Origin: Gordonia sp. 'Campus'
Lineage (GTDB): Bacteria > Actinomycetota > Actinomycetes > Mycobacteriales > Mycobacteriaceae
Assembly: GCF_022206305.1 (NCBI RefSeq)
Contig: NZ_JAKOIW010000011.1
Span: 9,057-50,561, forward strand
Length of the DNA: 41,505 nucleotides
Reading direction: 5' to 3'
In this document: piece after piece, positions 1 to 8,281 of the stretch
Numbering within the stretch: position 1 is the stretch's first letter
Layout: each line of letters starts with the position of its first letter
Program-made: the position numbers and the translations under genes
The notes under the pieces: generated by a model
The model's input: the letters and a program-made list of their open reading frames with translations, nothing else
Database searches by the model: none
Told to the model about the DNA's origin: nothing

Positions 1-2
1 AG

Positions 3-446
3 CGGGCGCCGTCGCTGGGGCTGACCACGGACGCGGTCACCGCCGTCATCGACGCCGGGCACACGCATGGCGATCTCGTCGTGATGGACCTGCCCCGATC
101 CGCCGGGGCCGTCGTGCGCGCGGCCATCTCGTCGGCCGACGTGGTCGTCGTCGTCACCACCGCCACTGTCAGCGGTTGCGCGGGTGCGCGCCGGGTCGTC
201 GATCGCGTCATCGGCGACGAGGTGGCCGTCGAACTGGTGGTTCGTGGCCCGGCACCAGGGGGTCTGCGTCCCCGGCAGGTCGCTGAGGCCATCGGGCTAC
301 CGTTGCTCACCGCATACCGTCACGATCCGCGACTGGCGGTGCGATCGGAGAGTGGGCCGCTACGACTCAGGCGTCGCAGCCCGCTCGCCCGCGCCGCCGG
401 CGTCGTGTACGAGCGGGCGATGCAGCGTCGGCGGCAGTCGTCGTGA
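3..446 (+). CDS. ssd: Septum-site-determining-like protein Ssd, C-terminal part (5' truncated)
   Basis: Open from the left edge (first codon at 3) to TGA at 444-446, leaving about 147 residues. The visible part has the beta-strand plus alternating small-residue pattern of a MinD/ParA/CpaE-type fold: DLVVMDLP followed by SSADVVVVVTTATV, as at the switch II region of these ATPases. The Walker A part would lie outside the window. The stop overlaps the next gene's start in GTGA, so it is translationally coupled to tadA. In M. tuberculosis the ssd gene (Rv3660c) precedes the same tad genes, and CpaE/Ssd proteins are thought to localise or regulate the pilus/secretion ATPase. The family is assigned from this short C-terminus and synteny; the role is inferred. 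Confidence 0.72.
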   Translation, partial: RAPSLGLTTDAVTAVIDAGHTHGDLVVMDLPRSAGAVVRAAISSADVVVVVTTATVSGCAGARRVVDRVIGDEVAVELVVRGPAPGGLRPRQVAEAIGLPLLTAYRHDPRLAVRSESGPLRLRRRSPLARAAGVVYERAMQRRRQSS

Positions 447-1639
447 CGCACGTGCGTGATGCGGGGCTCGCCGATGACGATCTCTTGGACCGCGTCCGCT
501 CCCGACTCGCGGCCGACGCCGCCGACCCGAGTCCGGCGGTCATCGCCGAGGCGATCCGGGCGGAGGCAGGTGGCGTCCTCGGCGACACCGATCTGCTTGC
601 CGCCCTTCGATTTCTGCAGACCGAACTGACCGGCGCGGGAAAGCTGGAGCAACTCCTCGCCGAACCCGGTATAACCGACATCCTCGTCGCCGGACCCGCG
701 GAGGTGTGGGTCGATCGCGGCCAGGGCCTCGAGACGACCGCTGTCCGATTCCCGGACGAGGCCTCGGTGCGACGGCTCGCCGGTCGTCTGGCGCTGAGTG
801 CGGGCCGCAGGCTCGACGACGCGCAACCGTGGGTCGACGGTCAGCTGTCGAACGTGGGTCGACGGGGCTACACGGTGCGGTTGCACGCGATCATCCCGCC
901 GCTGGCGGCCGACGGAACGTGTATCTCGTTGCGCGTCCTGCGATCTGCGTCGAAGGATCTGACCGCTCTGATCGAGGGCGGCTCGATCCCGGGAGACACG
1001 GTGCCCGTCATCGGCGACCTGCTCCGGCACCGCCTCGCGTTCCTGGTGATCGGAGGCACCGGGTCGGGGAAGACGACCCTGCTCAACGCCCTGATCGGTG
1101 CGATGGATCCGCGGGAACGAATCCTCTGCGTCGAGGACGCACTCGAACTGGCACCACAGCACCCGCAGGTTGTGCGGCTGGTGGCACGCGCGGCGAATGT
1201 CGAAGGGGTGGGGGAGGTCCCGGTCCGGTCACTGGTACGGCAGGCGCTGCGTATGCGTCCGGACCGGATCGTCGTCGGCGAGGTCCGCGGCGGGGAGGTC
1301 ATCGATCTTCTCACCGCACTGAACACCGGTCACGACGGCAGCGCGGGCACGGTGCACGCGAACTCGACCTCGGAGGTGCCGGCCCGGATGGAGGCGCTGG
1401 CCGCGCTCGGCGGGATGGCGCGGGACGCGCTGCACAGTCAGTTGGGTGCTGCCCTGCAGGTGGTGCTCGGGGTGGCGCGGCATGCGGACGGAACACGGGG
1501 TCTGGCCGAGATCGGCGTGGTGCGGCGCGACGCGGACGGGCGGGTGTCGATCGTGCCGATCTGGCTGCGCGATCAGGGTTTCACCGACCACCGGCGACTT
1601 TTCGATGCGATGGTCACCGGGCGCGAGGCGCCGCGATGA
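443..1639 (+). CDS. tadA: TadA/VirB11-family secretion ATPase (CpaF-like)
   Basis: 398 residues, GTG start in the GTGA overlap with the upstream stop. The protein has an N-terminal domain (about 1-190) and a RecA-like ATPase domain. Walker A is GGTGSGKTTLL near residues 204-214, followed by the acidic box CVEDALEL, the Walker B/His-box stretch VVGEVRGGEVIDLL near 279 and GTVHANS near 302-308. These are the hallmark motifs of TadA/CpaF hexameric ATPases that power Flp pilus assembly at the inner membrane. Length agrees with the family. It is followed with a 4-bp ATGA overlap by TadB-like and then TadC-like genes, giving a complete motor and platform set. Confidence 0.93.
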   Translation: MTHVRDAGLADDDLLDRVRSRLAADAADPSPAVIAEAIRAEAGGVLGDTDLLAALRFLQTELTGAGKLEQLLAEPGITDILVAGPAEVWVDRGQGLETTAVRFPDEASVRRLAGRLALSAGRRLDDAQPWVDGQLSNVGRRGYTVRLHAIIPPLAADGTCISLRVLRSASKDLTALIEGGSIPGDTVPVIGDLLRHRLAFLVIGGTGSGKTTLLNALIGAMDPRERILCVEDALELAPQHPQVVRLVARAANVEGVGEVPVRSLVRQALRMRPDRIVVGEVRGGEVIDLLTALNTGHDGSAGTVHANSTSEVPARMEALAALGGMARDALHSQLGAALQVVLGVARHADGTRGLAEIGVVRRDADGRVSIVPIWLRDQGFTDHRRLFDAMVTGREAPR

Positions 1640-2478
1640 GCTGGACCCCGTCTCCGGTTGCCCCGATCCTGGCGGCCGTCGGCATCGCGCTCGTGCTCTG
1701 GACCCCGCTTCCGGCGAGCAGGCGCTTGGCCGCGGTCTGTGATGTCCCGTCCGAGGGTCGATCTTCGATGCCGGTGCTCCTCGTGCCGGTGGCCATACCG
1801 GTCGTCGTGTTCCTGGCCGCGGGAACCTCCGCAGGCGTCGCCACCGGGATCGCCGTGACGGTGGTGCTGTGGATTCGACGCAAGCGCCGGGCCGAGAGAC
1901 TGCTGGACCGACAATTGGACGACATGCTGCTCGCGTTGTCGTTGATGATCGCGGAGTTGTCGGTGGGTGCACCGCCCGTGCGCGCCTGTGAGGCTGCGGT
2001 GACGGAGCTGCGACGCCGTGAGCCCGACGCCGCCGGGAGCCGTTCGGAGATCGCGGATGGTCTCGAGGCCATGGCGTTCCGGGCCGCGTTGGGCGGTTCG
2101 GTGATCGACGCACCACGCCCGACGGACGGGGCTTCGGGCCACGCGTCGTGGCAGCGGATCGGGATCGCGTGGCAGACCGCCGACCAACGCGGGCTGCCGA
2201 TGATCGACATGCTGGGTGCTGTACGCGCGGATCTGCAGTCGCGCCGGGGATTCGCCGACCGGACACGCGCCGGGTTGTCGGGCCCGCGAGCGACCGCGAC
2301 AGTCTTGGCCGGGCTTCCGCTGCTGGGCATCGCCCTGGGCCAGGCGACCGGGGCGCAACCGATCCAGGTCCTGCTCGGCGGCGGTCTCGGTGGTGTTCTG
2401 CTGGTCGCGGGCACCGCCCTGGCTGCGGCGGGCGTCGCCTGGTCGGAGCGCATCACCGGCAAGGTGCTCACCCGGTGA
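1636..2478 (+). CDS. tadB: TadB-like Flp pilus inner-membrane platform protein
   Basis: 280 residues from the ATG at 1636 that overlaps the tadA stop (ATGA). It has hydrophobic segments near residues 9-22 and 44-75, a central cytoplasmic type II secretion F-like domain (QLDDMLLALSLMIAELSVGA; later WQTADQRGLPMIDMLGAV), and two C-terminal membrane segments around 215-265. This is the usual TadB layout: the platform that contacts the TadA ATPase and the growing pilus. It corresponds by position to Rv3658c. The frame also stays open well upstream of 1636 inside tadA; that extension is a shadow and the coupled ATG is preferred. Confidence 0.88.
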   Translation: MSWTPSPVAPILAAVGIALVLWTPLPASRRLAAVCDVPSEGRSSMPVLLVPVAIPVVVFLAAGTSAGVATGIAVTVVLWIRRKRRAERLLDRQLDDMLLALSLMIAELSVGAPPVRACEAAVTELRRREPDAAGSRSEIADGLEAMAFRAALGGSVIDAPRPTDGASGHASWQRIGIAWQTADQRGLPMIDMLGAVRADLQSRRGFADRTRAGLSGPRATATVLAGLPLLGIALGQATGAQPIQVLLGGGLGGVLLVAGTALAAAGVAWSERITGKVLTR

Positions 2479-3095
2479 GCGACGGGGTGGCCGTCGCGTT
2501 CGTGATCGGCGTTCTCGGCGCGGCGCTGTGGATCTGGCCGTCCCCGAGATGGCATCTGTATCGCGTGGTCGACCCGCCACCCGGACGGGACCGTTCGCCG
2601 CGCTGGCTCGGCGCGGGCCCGCCTGCCGACGATCCGTTCGCGGTGGCGTCCGCGTTCGACCTGTTCGCGGTGTGCCTTCGATCCGGTCTGCCGGTCGGCA
2701 CCGCGGCGTCGGTCGTCGCCGAGCGTGCGCCCGCCTCCATGCGCGGACCACTGTCACGGGTCGCGGACCTTCTCCAACTCGGTGCCGATCCGGACGCGGC
2801 GTGGTCCGCGCTGCTCGACACCGCTGGCGCCCGACCGGATGACGACGATCACCTGGAAGCGCTCGCGGCCATGGCGCGGCGTTCGGCTCGTGCGGGTTCG
2901 TCACTCGCCGGCGGGCTCGCCGAACTGGCCGAGGATGTCCGACGCCGCGCCCACGACGACGCCCTGGCCGCCGCCGAACGCGCCGGGGTCGCCATCAGCG
3001 GTCCGCTCGGACTGTGTTTCCTGCCCGCATTCATCTGTCTCGGGATCGTTCCGGTCGTCGTCGGGCTGGCGTCGTCGGTGATCGGCTCGATCTGA
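2475..3095 (+). CDS. tadC: TadC-like type II secretion F-domain protein
   Basis: 206 residues from the GTG at 2475, overlapping the tadB stop in GTGA. The N-terminus is a short hydrophobic segment (VAFVIGVLGAALWIW), then a soluble helical region with the F-domain pattern (FDLFAVCLRSGLPVGTAAS; ARRSARAGSSLAGGLAELAEDVRRRAHDD) and a C-terminal membrane helix (GPLGLCFLPAFICLGIVPVV). It is shorter than proteobacterial TadC (about 300) but typical for the actinobacterial locus (Rv3657c position). Likely the second platform subunit, dimerising with TadB. The frame is open further upstream, but only the overlapping GTG makes sense. Confidence 0.87.
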   Translation: MSDGVAVAFVIGVLGAALWIWPSPRWHLYRVVDPPPGRDRSPRWLGAGPPADDPFAVASAFDLFAVCLRSGLPVGTAASVVAERAPASMRGPLSRVADLLQLGADPDAAWSALLDTAGARPDDDDHLEALAAMARRSARAGSSLAGGLAELAEDVRRRAHDDALAAAERAGVAISGPLGLCFLPAFICLGIVPVVVGLASSVIGSI

Positions 3096-3130
3096 GCCGC
3101 GATGTCGGTGTCGGACCGCACAATGGCGGC

Positions 3131-3505
3131 ATGACCGATTCAGGATCCCGACACCACGCCATCGACTACGTCGAACTGACCGTCACCGATCTCGACGCCG
3201 CACGGACGTTCTACGCCGACGCCTTCGGTTGGGAGTTCAACGATTACGGACCCGCCTATTCCGGGATCGTGAACCCAGCGGGCTCGGATGCGCCGGAGGT
3301 CGGCGGGCTCGCGGTTGCCGACACTCCCGCGCCCCGCGGGGGCCCACTGGTGCTGCTCTACTCAGAGGACCTCGATGCGACGGTGGATCGGGTTCGGGCG
3401 TCCGGTGGTGAGATCGTCAACGGCCCGTACAACTTTCCGGGTGGCCGCCGATTCCACTTCACCGACCCGAGCGGCAACGAGCTCGGGGTGTGGGCCACGT
3501 CGTAG
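3131..3505 (+). CDS. VOC (glyoxalase/bleomycin-resistance) fold protein
   Basis: 124 residues. Starts ATG at 3131, 35 bp after tadC. One vicinal-oxygen-chelate module: an opening beta strand with HHAIDYVELTVTDLDAARTF and FYADAFGWEF, the central YSEDLDATVDRVRASGGEIV helix-strand and the closing FTDPSGNELGVW, which carries the usual acidic metal ligand (the E of NELGVW). Its substrate cannot be told; members include glyoxalases, dioxygenases and antibiotic-binding proteins. It sits between tadC and flp, where other tad loci usually run straight on, so co-transcription with pilus genes is likely but a functional link is not implied. Confidence 0.85.
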   Translation: MTDSGSRHHAIDYVELTVTDLDAARTFYADAFGWEFNDYGPAYSGIVNPAGSDAPEVGGLAVADTPAPRGGPLVLLYSEDLDATVDRVRASGGEIVNGPYNFPGGRRFHFTDPSGNELGVWATS

Positions 3506-3604
3506 CGGGGCAGGCGGCATATTCATCGGGATTCGAGGGATCCGTTCGGCGCCGCGGTGCGTCCAAGTAACTGCAACATCCCATCGACTCCCGTAGGAGA
3601 AGCC

Positions 3605-3883
3605 ATGCCACCCATCATGATCCGCAACCACGACGCCGATACCGCGCCGGTTGCCGTGGTCGAACCGGACGCGTTCGGAACGCCCGGGGTGCTCGACCGG
3701 CTCGGCGCGCACATGACCCGGCTCGTCACGGACGAAGACGGGATGTCGACCGCCGAGTACGCGATCGGCACCATCGCTGCGGCGGCGTTCGGGGCCATCC
3801 TCTACACGGTCGTGACCGGTGACAACATCGTGAGCGCCCTGACGGGGATCATCGGGAAGGCTCTCAACACCTCGGTCGGCTGA
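3605..3883 (+). CDS. flp: Flp-family pilin precursor (DUF4244-like)
   Basis: 92 residues from ATG 3605, chosen because AGGAGA lies 4 bp upstream (3596-3600 region). An in-frame ATG at 3617 is possible but lacks this spacing. After a variable leader comes the prepilin motif DEDGMSTAEYAIG: cleavage after Gly leaves Met1 and Glu5, the conserved class III prepilin arrangement, followed by one hydrophobic helix (TIAAAAFGAILYTVVTG). It would be processed by a TadV-type peptidase (not in this window) and form the pilus or pseudopilus. Corresponds by position to Rv3656c. The leader of about 46 residues is long for Flp but usual in this actinobacterial subfamily. Confidence 0.88.
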   Translation: MPPIMIRNHDADTAPVAVVEPDAFGTPGVLDRLGAHMTRLVTDEDGMSTAEYAIGTIAAAAFGAILYTVVTGDNIVSALTGIIGKALNTSVG

Positions 3884-4305
3884 TGAGACTCCGCGACACG
3901 CTGCGGCGGCGTCTGAGTGGCACCGTGTCTCGTCGACGCGTGGTCGTCGACGAGGCGGGAATGGTGACGGTCGAGGCCGCGTACGCCATCGCGGCGATCG
4001 TCGTCGTGGTGCTCCTCGCCGTCGGGGCGATCGCCGGGGTGACGGCGCAGATCCGCTGCGCCGACGCCGCCCGCGAGGCCGCACGATTGACCGCCGCGGG
4101 GGACCCGTCCGCCCGGGACACGGCCCGCCGGGTGGCGGGTGACTCCGCGCGAATGTCGATCTCCGAGAGCGGGGATCACGTGATCGTCGAGGTGCGGACC
4201 GGGGTCGCGCTGTTACCCGGTCTCACGCTGTCCGCCTCGGCGGTCGCGGCGAAGGAGCCCGGTGGGCAGGACCAGGTGATGTTCGCACCGGGTGTGGAAC
4301 GATGA
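3883..4305 (+). CDS. tadE: TadE-like pilus-assembly protein
   Basis: 140 residues. ATG at 3883 shares one base with the flp stop (TGATG). A basic N-terminus (RRRLSGTVSRRR) precedes DEAGMVTVEAAYA, a TadE signature with Gly before Met and Glu at +5, then a membrane helix (IAAIVVVVLLAVGAIAGV) and a periplasmic-side domain starting CADAAREAARLTAAGD. TadE proteins are minor pseudopilins. Equivalent by position to Rv3655c. The stop overlaps the next start in ATGA. Confidence 0.87.
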   Translation: MRLRDTLRRRLSGTVSRRRVVVDEAGMVTVEAAYAIAAIVVVVLLAVGAIAGVTAQIRCADAAREAARLTAAGDPSARDTARRVAGDSARMSISESGDHVIVEVRTGVALLPGLTLSASAVAAKEPGGQDQVMFAPGVER

Positions 4306-4673
4306 GCGCCCGTCCCGGGCTGCTGGCCGATGAGAGCGGGAACGCCACGATCCTCGGCGCGTTCGGCATAGCGGCGCTGGCAGCGGTTCTCGTCCTGGTG
4401 ATCTACGTCGGGGGAGCGGTGCTGGCCCGTCACCGCGCGCAGTCGGCGGCCGACCTGGCCGCACTGGCCGCAGCGATCGAGCATGCCGGCGGGGGAGCCG
4501 ACCCGTGTCGGAACGCGCGCGACCTGGCGGGGATGCAGCGGCCCCCTGCCGAACTGGTCGGGTGCCGGATCGACGGTGAGGACGTGGTGGTCACGGTCCG
4601 CATCCCGGTCGACCTTGGCGGCTTCGGGATTCGTGCTGCGACCGCACAGGCGCGGGCCGGACCGGTGGCGTGA
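4302..4673 (+). CDS. TadE/TadG-like membrane protein (Rv3654c-type)
   Basis: 123 residues from the ATG overlapping the tadE stop. It begins with DESGNATILGAFG, a prepilin-like motif, then a membrane helix (IAALAAVLVLVIYVGGAVL) and the Rv3654c/TadG pattern HRAQSAADLAALAAA. Two cysteines (DPCRNAR and VGCRIDG) lie in the exported part and could pair. Unlike the two preceding genes, the residue at +5 after the Gly is Leu rather than Glu, so processing or helix packing may differ. Last gene of the tad operon; it converges on the next gene with 10 bp between the stops. Confidence 0.82.
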   Translation: MSARPGLLADESGNATILGAFGIAALAAVLVLVIYVGGAVLARHRAQSAADLAALAAAIEHAGGGADPCRNARDLAGMQRPPAELVGCRIDGEDVVVTVRIPVDLGGFGIRAATAQARAGPVA

Positions 4674-4683
4674 CGCCCGCGTC

Positions 4684-5229
4684 TCAGTCGTCCTCGCCGA
4701 CGACGATCCGCTTCGGATACACGCGCATGGATTGCATGGGAGCGAACCACAGTTGGTGAAAGTGAACGTCGGTGTCGCCGCGGTAGGCGAGCTCGAGGGG
4801 TTCGGTGCCCGTGTTCATCGGGATCCACGACCGCGCCGACCGGACGAACGACGACCAATGGATGAGCTCGCCCTCGGTCAAGAATCCGCCGGCCGCAGCC
4901 CACGTTTCGCCGGACTGTGCATCGGAGGAAGCGAGATACACCTCACCGAGTGAGGCGGTGACCCGCGGCCCGACCATCGCGGTCTGCAGGTACCACTGAG
5001 CGGTCGTCACCACATCGGTGAAACCCCCGGATCGTGCGGCGCACCAGGCGTAGTGCAGGTCGAGAGCGTCAAGTGCCTCCTCCTCGGAGAAGAACACGTC
5101 ACGCTCGCCGATGGAGGACGGCAGATTGTCGGTGTCCTGCGTCGGCCGGGCGAGTAGGAAGAAGGCGCGCGACGGCCGGGGGATCTGACGCTGCGTGTAG
5201 ATCCCCCGGTCCGATGCCTCGTCATGCAT
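4684..5229 (-). CDS. Protein of unknown function coupled to the helicase gene
   Basis: 181 residues. Start is the ATG whose complement is at 5227-5229, overlapping the end of the helicase gene by 8 bp, so it is translationally coupled to it. No signal peptide or membrane helix is visible. It is Trp/Tyr-rich and mixed alpha/beta: FFLLARPTQDTDNL, DVFFSEEEALDALDLHYAWC, TAQWYLQTAMVG, WSSFVRSARSWIPMNTG, LWFAPMQSMRVYPKRIV. I do not recognise the family. The frame remains open upstream inside the helicase gene, which is a shadow. The tight overlap suggests a partner or regulator of the helicase, but it does not look like the MrfB exonuclease that accompanies MrfA in Bacillus. Confidence 0.75.
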   Translation of the reverse strand: MHDEASDRGIYTQRQIPRPSRAFFLLARPTQDTDNLPSSIGERDVFFSEEEALDALDLHYAWCAARSGGFTDVVTTAQWYLQTAMVGPRVTASLGEVYLASSDAQSGETWAAAGGFLTEGELIHWSSFVRSARSWIPMNTGTEPLELAYRGDTDVHFHQLWFAPMQSMRVYPKRIVVGEDD

Positions 5230-7549
5230 GGGCCAAGTATTCCCGACGCAGCAGTTCGAGGACGGCGACTGCGCCGTTCTTGTCGAGGGGATCGTTACCG
5301 TTCCCGCACTTGGGACTCTGCACGCACGACGGGCACCCGCTCTCGCATCCGCAGCTCGCGACCGCGTCCCGGGTGGCATCGATCCAGGTCAGGAAGGCCG
5401 AGTGGCCGCGCTCGGCGAAACCCGCACCACCCATGTAGCCGTCGTAGACGAACACGGTGGGCAGCCCGGTATCGGGGTGCAGGTCGGTGGAGAGCCCGCC
5501 GATGTCCCAGCGGTCGCAGGTGGCCACGAGCGGAAGGAGACCTATCGCGGCGTGTTCGGCCGCGTGCAGCGAACCCGGGAGGCGCGTCTCGTCGATGCCG
5601 GCGTCGGCGAGCGCCTCCGGGGTGAGCGTGTACATCACCGCGCGGGTGTGCAGCGTCTGCTCGGGCATGTCGAGTTCGACGGCGTCGAGCACCTCGCCGG
5701 TGCGGAGCGTGCGCAGATACCCGACCACCTGATGCGTCACGTCGACCTCGACGAAGGCGACGGTCAACGGGCCGAACCGGCGGCTGGCGAGAGTCGAGGT
5801 GATGGTGATGTCGGTGGTCTCGCGGGCCGAGGTGGTCCAGTCCGGGTCCTCCGGATGTGCCAGCGCGAGTCCGTCATCGAGGTCGAGCTCGTCGACGAGG
5901 TACGTCTCGCCCTGATGGATGTGGACCGCACCCGGGTGCACCGTCGACATCGCCCGGCCGGTGTCGACGGTGCCCAGCAGCTGAGACGTGGTCGTGTCGA
6001 CGATGAGCACCTGCCCGCCGATGCCGCCCCGGATGTCGACGTCGGCGTGTGGTTCGACGCCTGCGGTGACGTACCAGCCCGACTTGCGATTGCGCAGAAG
6101 CCCCTCGGCTGCCAGTGTTTCCGCGACCTCGCGGGCGTCCCACGCGTCGATTTCCCTCTCCGACAACGGCTTCTCCATCGCCGCACACAGGAGATGTGGG
6201 CCGAGGATGTAGGGGTTGGCGGGGTCGGTCACCGTGGCCTCGACGGGCTTGCCGAGAAGCGATTCCGGATGGTGCACCAGGTAGGTGTCGAGGGGATCGT
6301 CACGAGCGACGAGCACGACCAGGGAGTCCCCGGACTCGCGCTGGCGCCCGGCGCGGCCGGCCTGCTGCCAGAACGAGGCGACGGTGCCGGGGTAGCCACT
6401 CACGATCACCGCGTCCAGGCCGCTGATGTCGACGCCGAGCTCGAGCGCGTTGGTCGTCGCCACCCCGAGAAGCTCCCCGTCGGAGATCGCCTTCTCGAGA
6501 CGGCGCCGGTCGTCGGCGAGATAGCCCGCCCGATAGGCGCCGACGCGGGACTCGAGTTCGGGGGCGCTCTGCGACAGCAGGTGCCGGGCACTCAACGCGG
6601 TGAGCTCGACGCCTCGGCGACTCCGCGCGAAACACAGGGTCCGCGCGCCTTCGACCACGAAATCGGCCAGCAGGCGCGCGGATTCGGCTCCCGCGGATCG
6701 TCGGACGGGTGCGCCGTTCTCTCCGGTGATCACCGGCAGGAAATCGGGTTCCCACAGGGCGACGGTGCGTTCGCCGCGCGGGGAACCGTCCTCGGTCACC
6801 GCGACGGCCGGTTCGCCGATCAGTCGTCCCAGCGCTTCAGCGGGTTGTGCGACCGTGGCGCTCGCTCCGATGACGGTCGGGTTCGCGCCCGCGGCTCGGG
6901 CGATCCGGAGCAGACGCCGCATGACCAGGGCGGTATGCGACCCGAACACTCCTCGGTAGTGGTGGCACTCGTCGACGACGATGAAGCGCAGATGCCGGAA
7001 GAACTGCCGCCAGCGGTGGTGGTGGGACAGGATGCCGATGTGCAGCATGTCGGGGTTGGTGAAGATCCAGCGCGAGTGCGCTCGCGCCCACTGCCGGATC
7101 TCGGGATCGGTGTCGCCGTCGTACGCGCAGGGCTGCAGGTGCCCGAACTCGGGGCGGCCGGCGATGACCGAGGTGACCGAACGGATCTGATCGGCCCCGA
7201 GCGCCTTTGTCGGAGCCAGGTAAAGCGCGGTCGCATTGTTCTCGTTCAGCAATGCCGTCAGAATGGGCATTTGATAAGACAGGGATTTGCCGGATGCGGT
7301 ACCCGTACAAATAGCTACATGGTTTCCCCGGAATGCCTCGTCGGCCGCTCGCACCTGGTGCGTCCACAACGAATCGATGCCGTTGTCCGCATAGGCCGCG
7401 CGCAGCGCCCGCGGCACCCAGTCCGGCCACTCCGCGAAAGATGCTGGGCGCGAGGAAATTACCGAGAGGTGGGTCAGCGGTGACGGATCGGCGTCGGAGC
7501 CGGCGAGGGTCCGGGCGAGTAGCCCCGTCCCGAATGTGGAGTACTGCAT
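5222..7549 (-). CDS. DEAD/DEAH-box helicase, MrfA/YprA-like with C-terminal Zn-binding domain
   Basis: 775 residues, ATG start (complement 7547-7549) with GAGAAG just upstream. An SF2 helicase core: Q-like region LWTHQVRAADEAF, motif I GTASGKSLSYQMP, motif II VDECHHYRG (DECH), motif III GASATV, motifs V-VI LGVDISGLDAVI and QQAGRAGRQ. The C-terminus has the four-cysteine MZB/DUF1998-type cluster CGCESGCPSC...C in the last 50 residues. The equivalent of Rv3649. MrfA-type enzymes unwind DNA 3'-5' and act in repair of mitomycin damage; that role here is inferred from the domain pattern. It transcribes divergently from cspA across a 336-bp gap. Confidence 0.9.
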   Translation of the reverse strand: MQYSTFGTGLLARTLAGSDADPSPLTHLSVISSRPASFAEWPDWVPRALRAAYADNGIDSLWTHQVRAADEAFRGNHVAICTGTASGKSLSYQMPILTALLNENNATALYLAPTKALGADQIRSVTSVIAGRPEFGHLQPCAYDGDTDPEIRQWARAHSRWIFTNPDMLHIGILSHHHRWRQFFRHLRFIVVDECHHYRGVFGSHTALVMRRLLRIARAAGANPTVIGASATVAQPAEALGRLIGEPAVAVTEDGSPRGERTVALWEPDFLPVITGENGAPVRRSAGAESARLLADFVVEGARTLCFARSRRGVELTALSARHLLSQSAPELESRVGAYRAGYLADDRRRLEKAISDGELLGVATTNALELGVDISGLDAVIVSGYPGTVASFWQQAGRAGRQRESGDSLVVLVARDDPLDTYLVHHPESLLGKPVEATVTDPANPYILGPHLLCAAMEKPLSEREIDAWDAREVAETLAAEGLLRNRKSGWYVTAGVEPHADVDIRGGIGGQVLIVDTTTSQLLGTVDTGRAMSTVHPGAVHIHQGETYLVDELDLDDGLALAHPEDPDWTTSARETTDITITSTLASRRFGPLTVAFVEVDVTHQVVGYLRTLRTGEVLDAVELDMPEQTLHTRAVMYTLTPEALADAGIDETRLPGSLHAAEHAAIGLLPLVATCDRWDIGGLSTDLHPDTGLPTVFVYDGYMGGAGFAERGHSAFLTWIDATRDAVASCGCESGCPSCVQSPKCGNGNDPLDKNGAVAVLELLRREYLAHA

Positions 7550-7885
7550 CTTCTCGTGGAAACTCTTCGAAATAGTGTCGATGCGGCCGGGTTCGGCCGC
7601 TCGCGGTGTTACCGACTGATGTCGTCGGGCTGAAGTTTGACGAGGTTTTCACTCTCTTTGGTTCGAGCGACTATCGCTGGTGGGGTGAACATGATTGACT
7701 GTTCGCGGCCGCAGCTTTCGCGACCCACCTCCGGGTGGGCGACAAGCGCGTTGCAGCCGTGGTACTGAGGTTAGTTTGGCGGATCGAAGCAGATCTTCGC
7801 GGGGCTCTTTGAGGTATGGCGGTCAACCGGCCACGACGCGATGACCCATCGCGTCGCGACAGTTGATATGTAAAGGATTGCAAGA
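7550..7885. promoter_or_regulatory. Divergent helicase/cspA control region with several hairpins
   Basis: This 336-bp non-coding stretch separates the helicase start from cspA. It holds a GCGGCCG-GGTT-CGGCCGC hairpin (7583-7600), a CCCACC-TCCG-GGTGGG hairpin (7724-7739) and a 9-bp stem with a 3-nt loop (7835-7855), the last 16 nt upstream of the cspA ribosome site AAAGGA (7872-7877). A long structured leader is typical of cold-shock mRNAs. No confident -10/-35 pair could be placed. Confidence 0.5.
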
Positions 7886-8089
7886 ATGGCACAGGGAACT
7901 GTGAAGTGGTTCAACGCGGAAAAGGGCTTCGGCTTCATCGCGCCTGATGAGGGTTCCGACGACGTGTTCGTCCACTATTCCGAGATCCAGGGTGCCGGTT
8001 TCCGCACCCTCGAGGAGAACCAGCGGGTGGAGTTCGAGGTCGGTCAGGGCACCAAAGGGCCGCAGGCCACTGGCGTCCGCGCCGTCTGA
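7886..8089 (+). CDS. cspA: Cold-shock protein, CspA family
   Basis: 67 residues, ATG at 7886 with AAAGGA 8 bp upstream. A single cold-shock (OB-fold) domain with both RNA-binding motifs intact: RNP1 KGFGFIAP and RNP2 DVFVHYSEI, and the [14 protein letters not shown] opening. It binds single-stranded RNA/DNA as a chaperone. Length and position match Rv3648c. A long structured leader lies upstream and a clean rho-independent terminator follows at 8131-8170, so it is probably a single-gene transcript. Confidence 0.97.
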   Translation: MAQGTVKWFNAEKGFGFIAPDEGSDDVFVHYSEIQGAGFRTLEENQRVEFEVGQGTKGPQATGVRAV

Positions 8090-8130
8090 GAGTCCCCCGC
8101 GTGACTGCTGAGCGCAGTCGGGGCAAACCA

Positions 8131-8170
8131 CCGCTCCCGTCTTGATTCGTCGAGGCGGGAGCGGTTTGTT
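8131..8170 (+). terminator. Rho-independent terminator of cspA
   Basis: A perfect 9-bp stem, CCGCTCCCG (8131-8139) pairing with CGGGAGCGG (8156-8164), with a 16-nt loop and followed by TTTGTTGTG. It lies 41 bp after the cspA stop and upstream of the next gene. Confidence 0.85.
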
Positions 8171-8281
8171 GTGTGCGGGCCCGGTTCGACGGCCAGGTGA
8201 CCGCCGATCTCGTGTTTTTCGGTGGAGCGAACCGCCGTCGGAAAGCGCGCCCGCGGGCCCCAGACGACATAACCTCGATCC

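Noticed and set aside
5228..7483. Long open frame antisense to the helicase
   Set aside because: Same GC-driven effect; no recognisable protein, and the helicase motifs are on the other strand.
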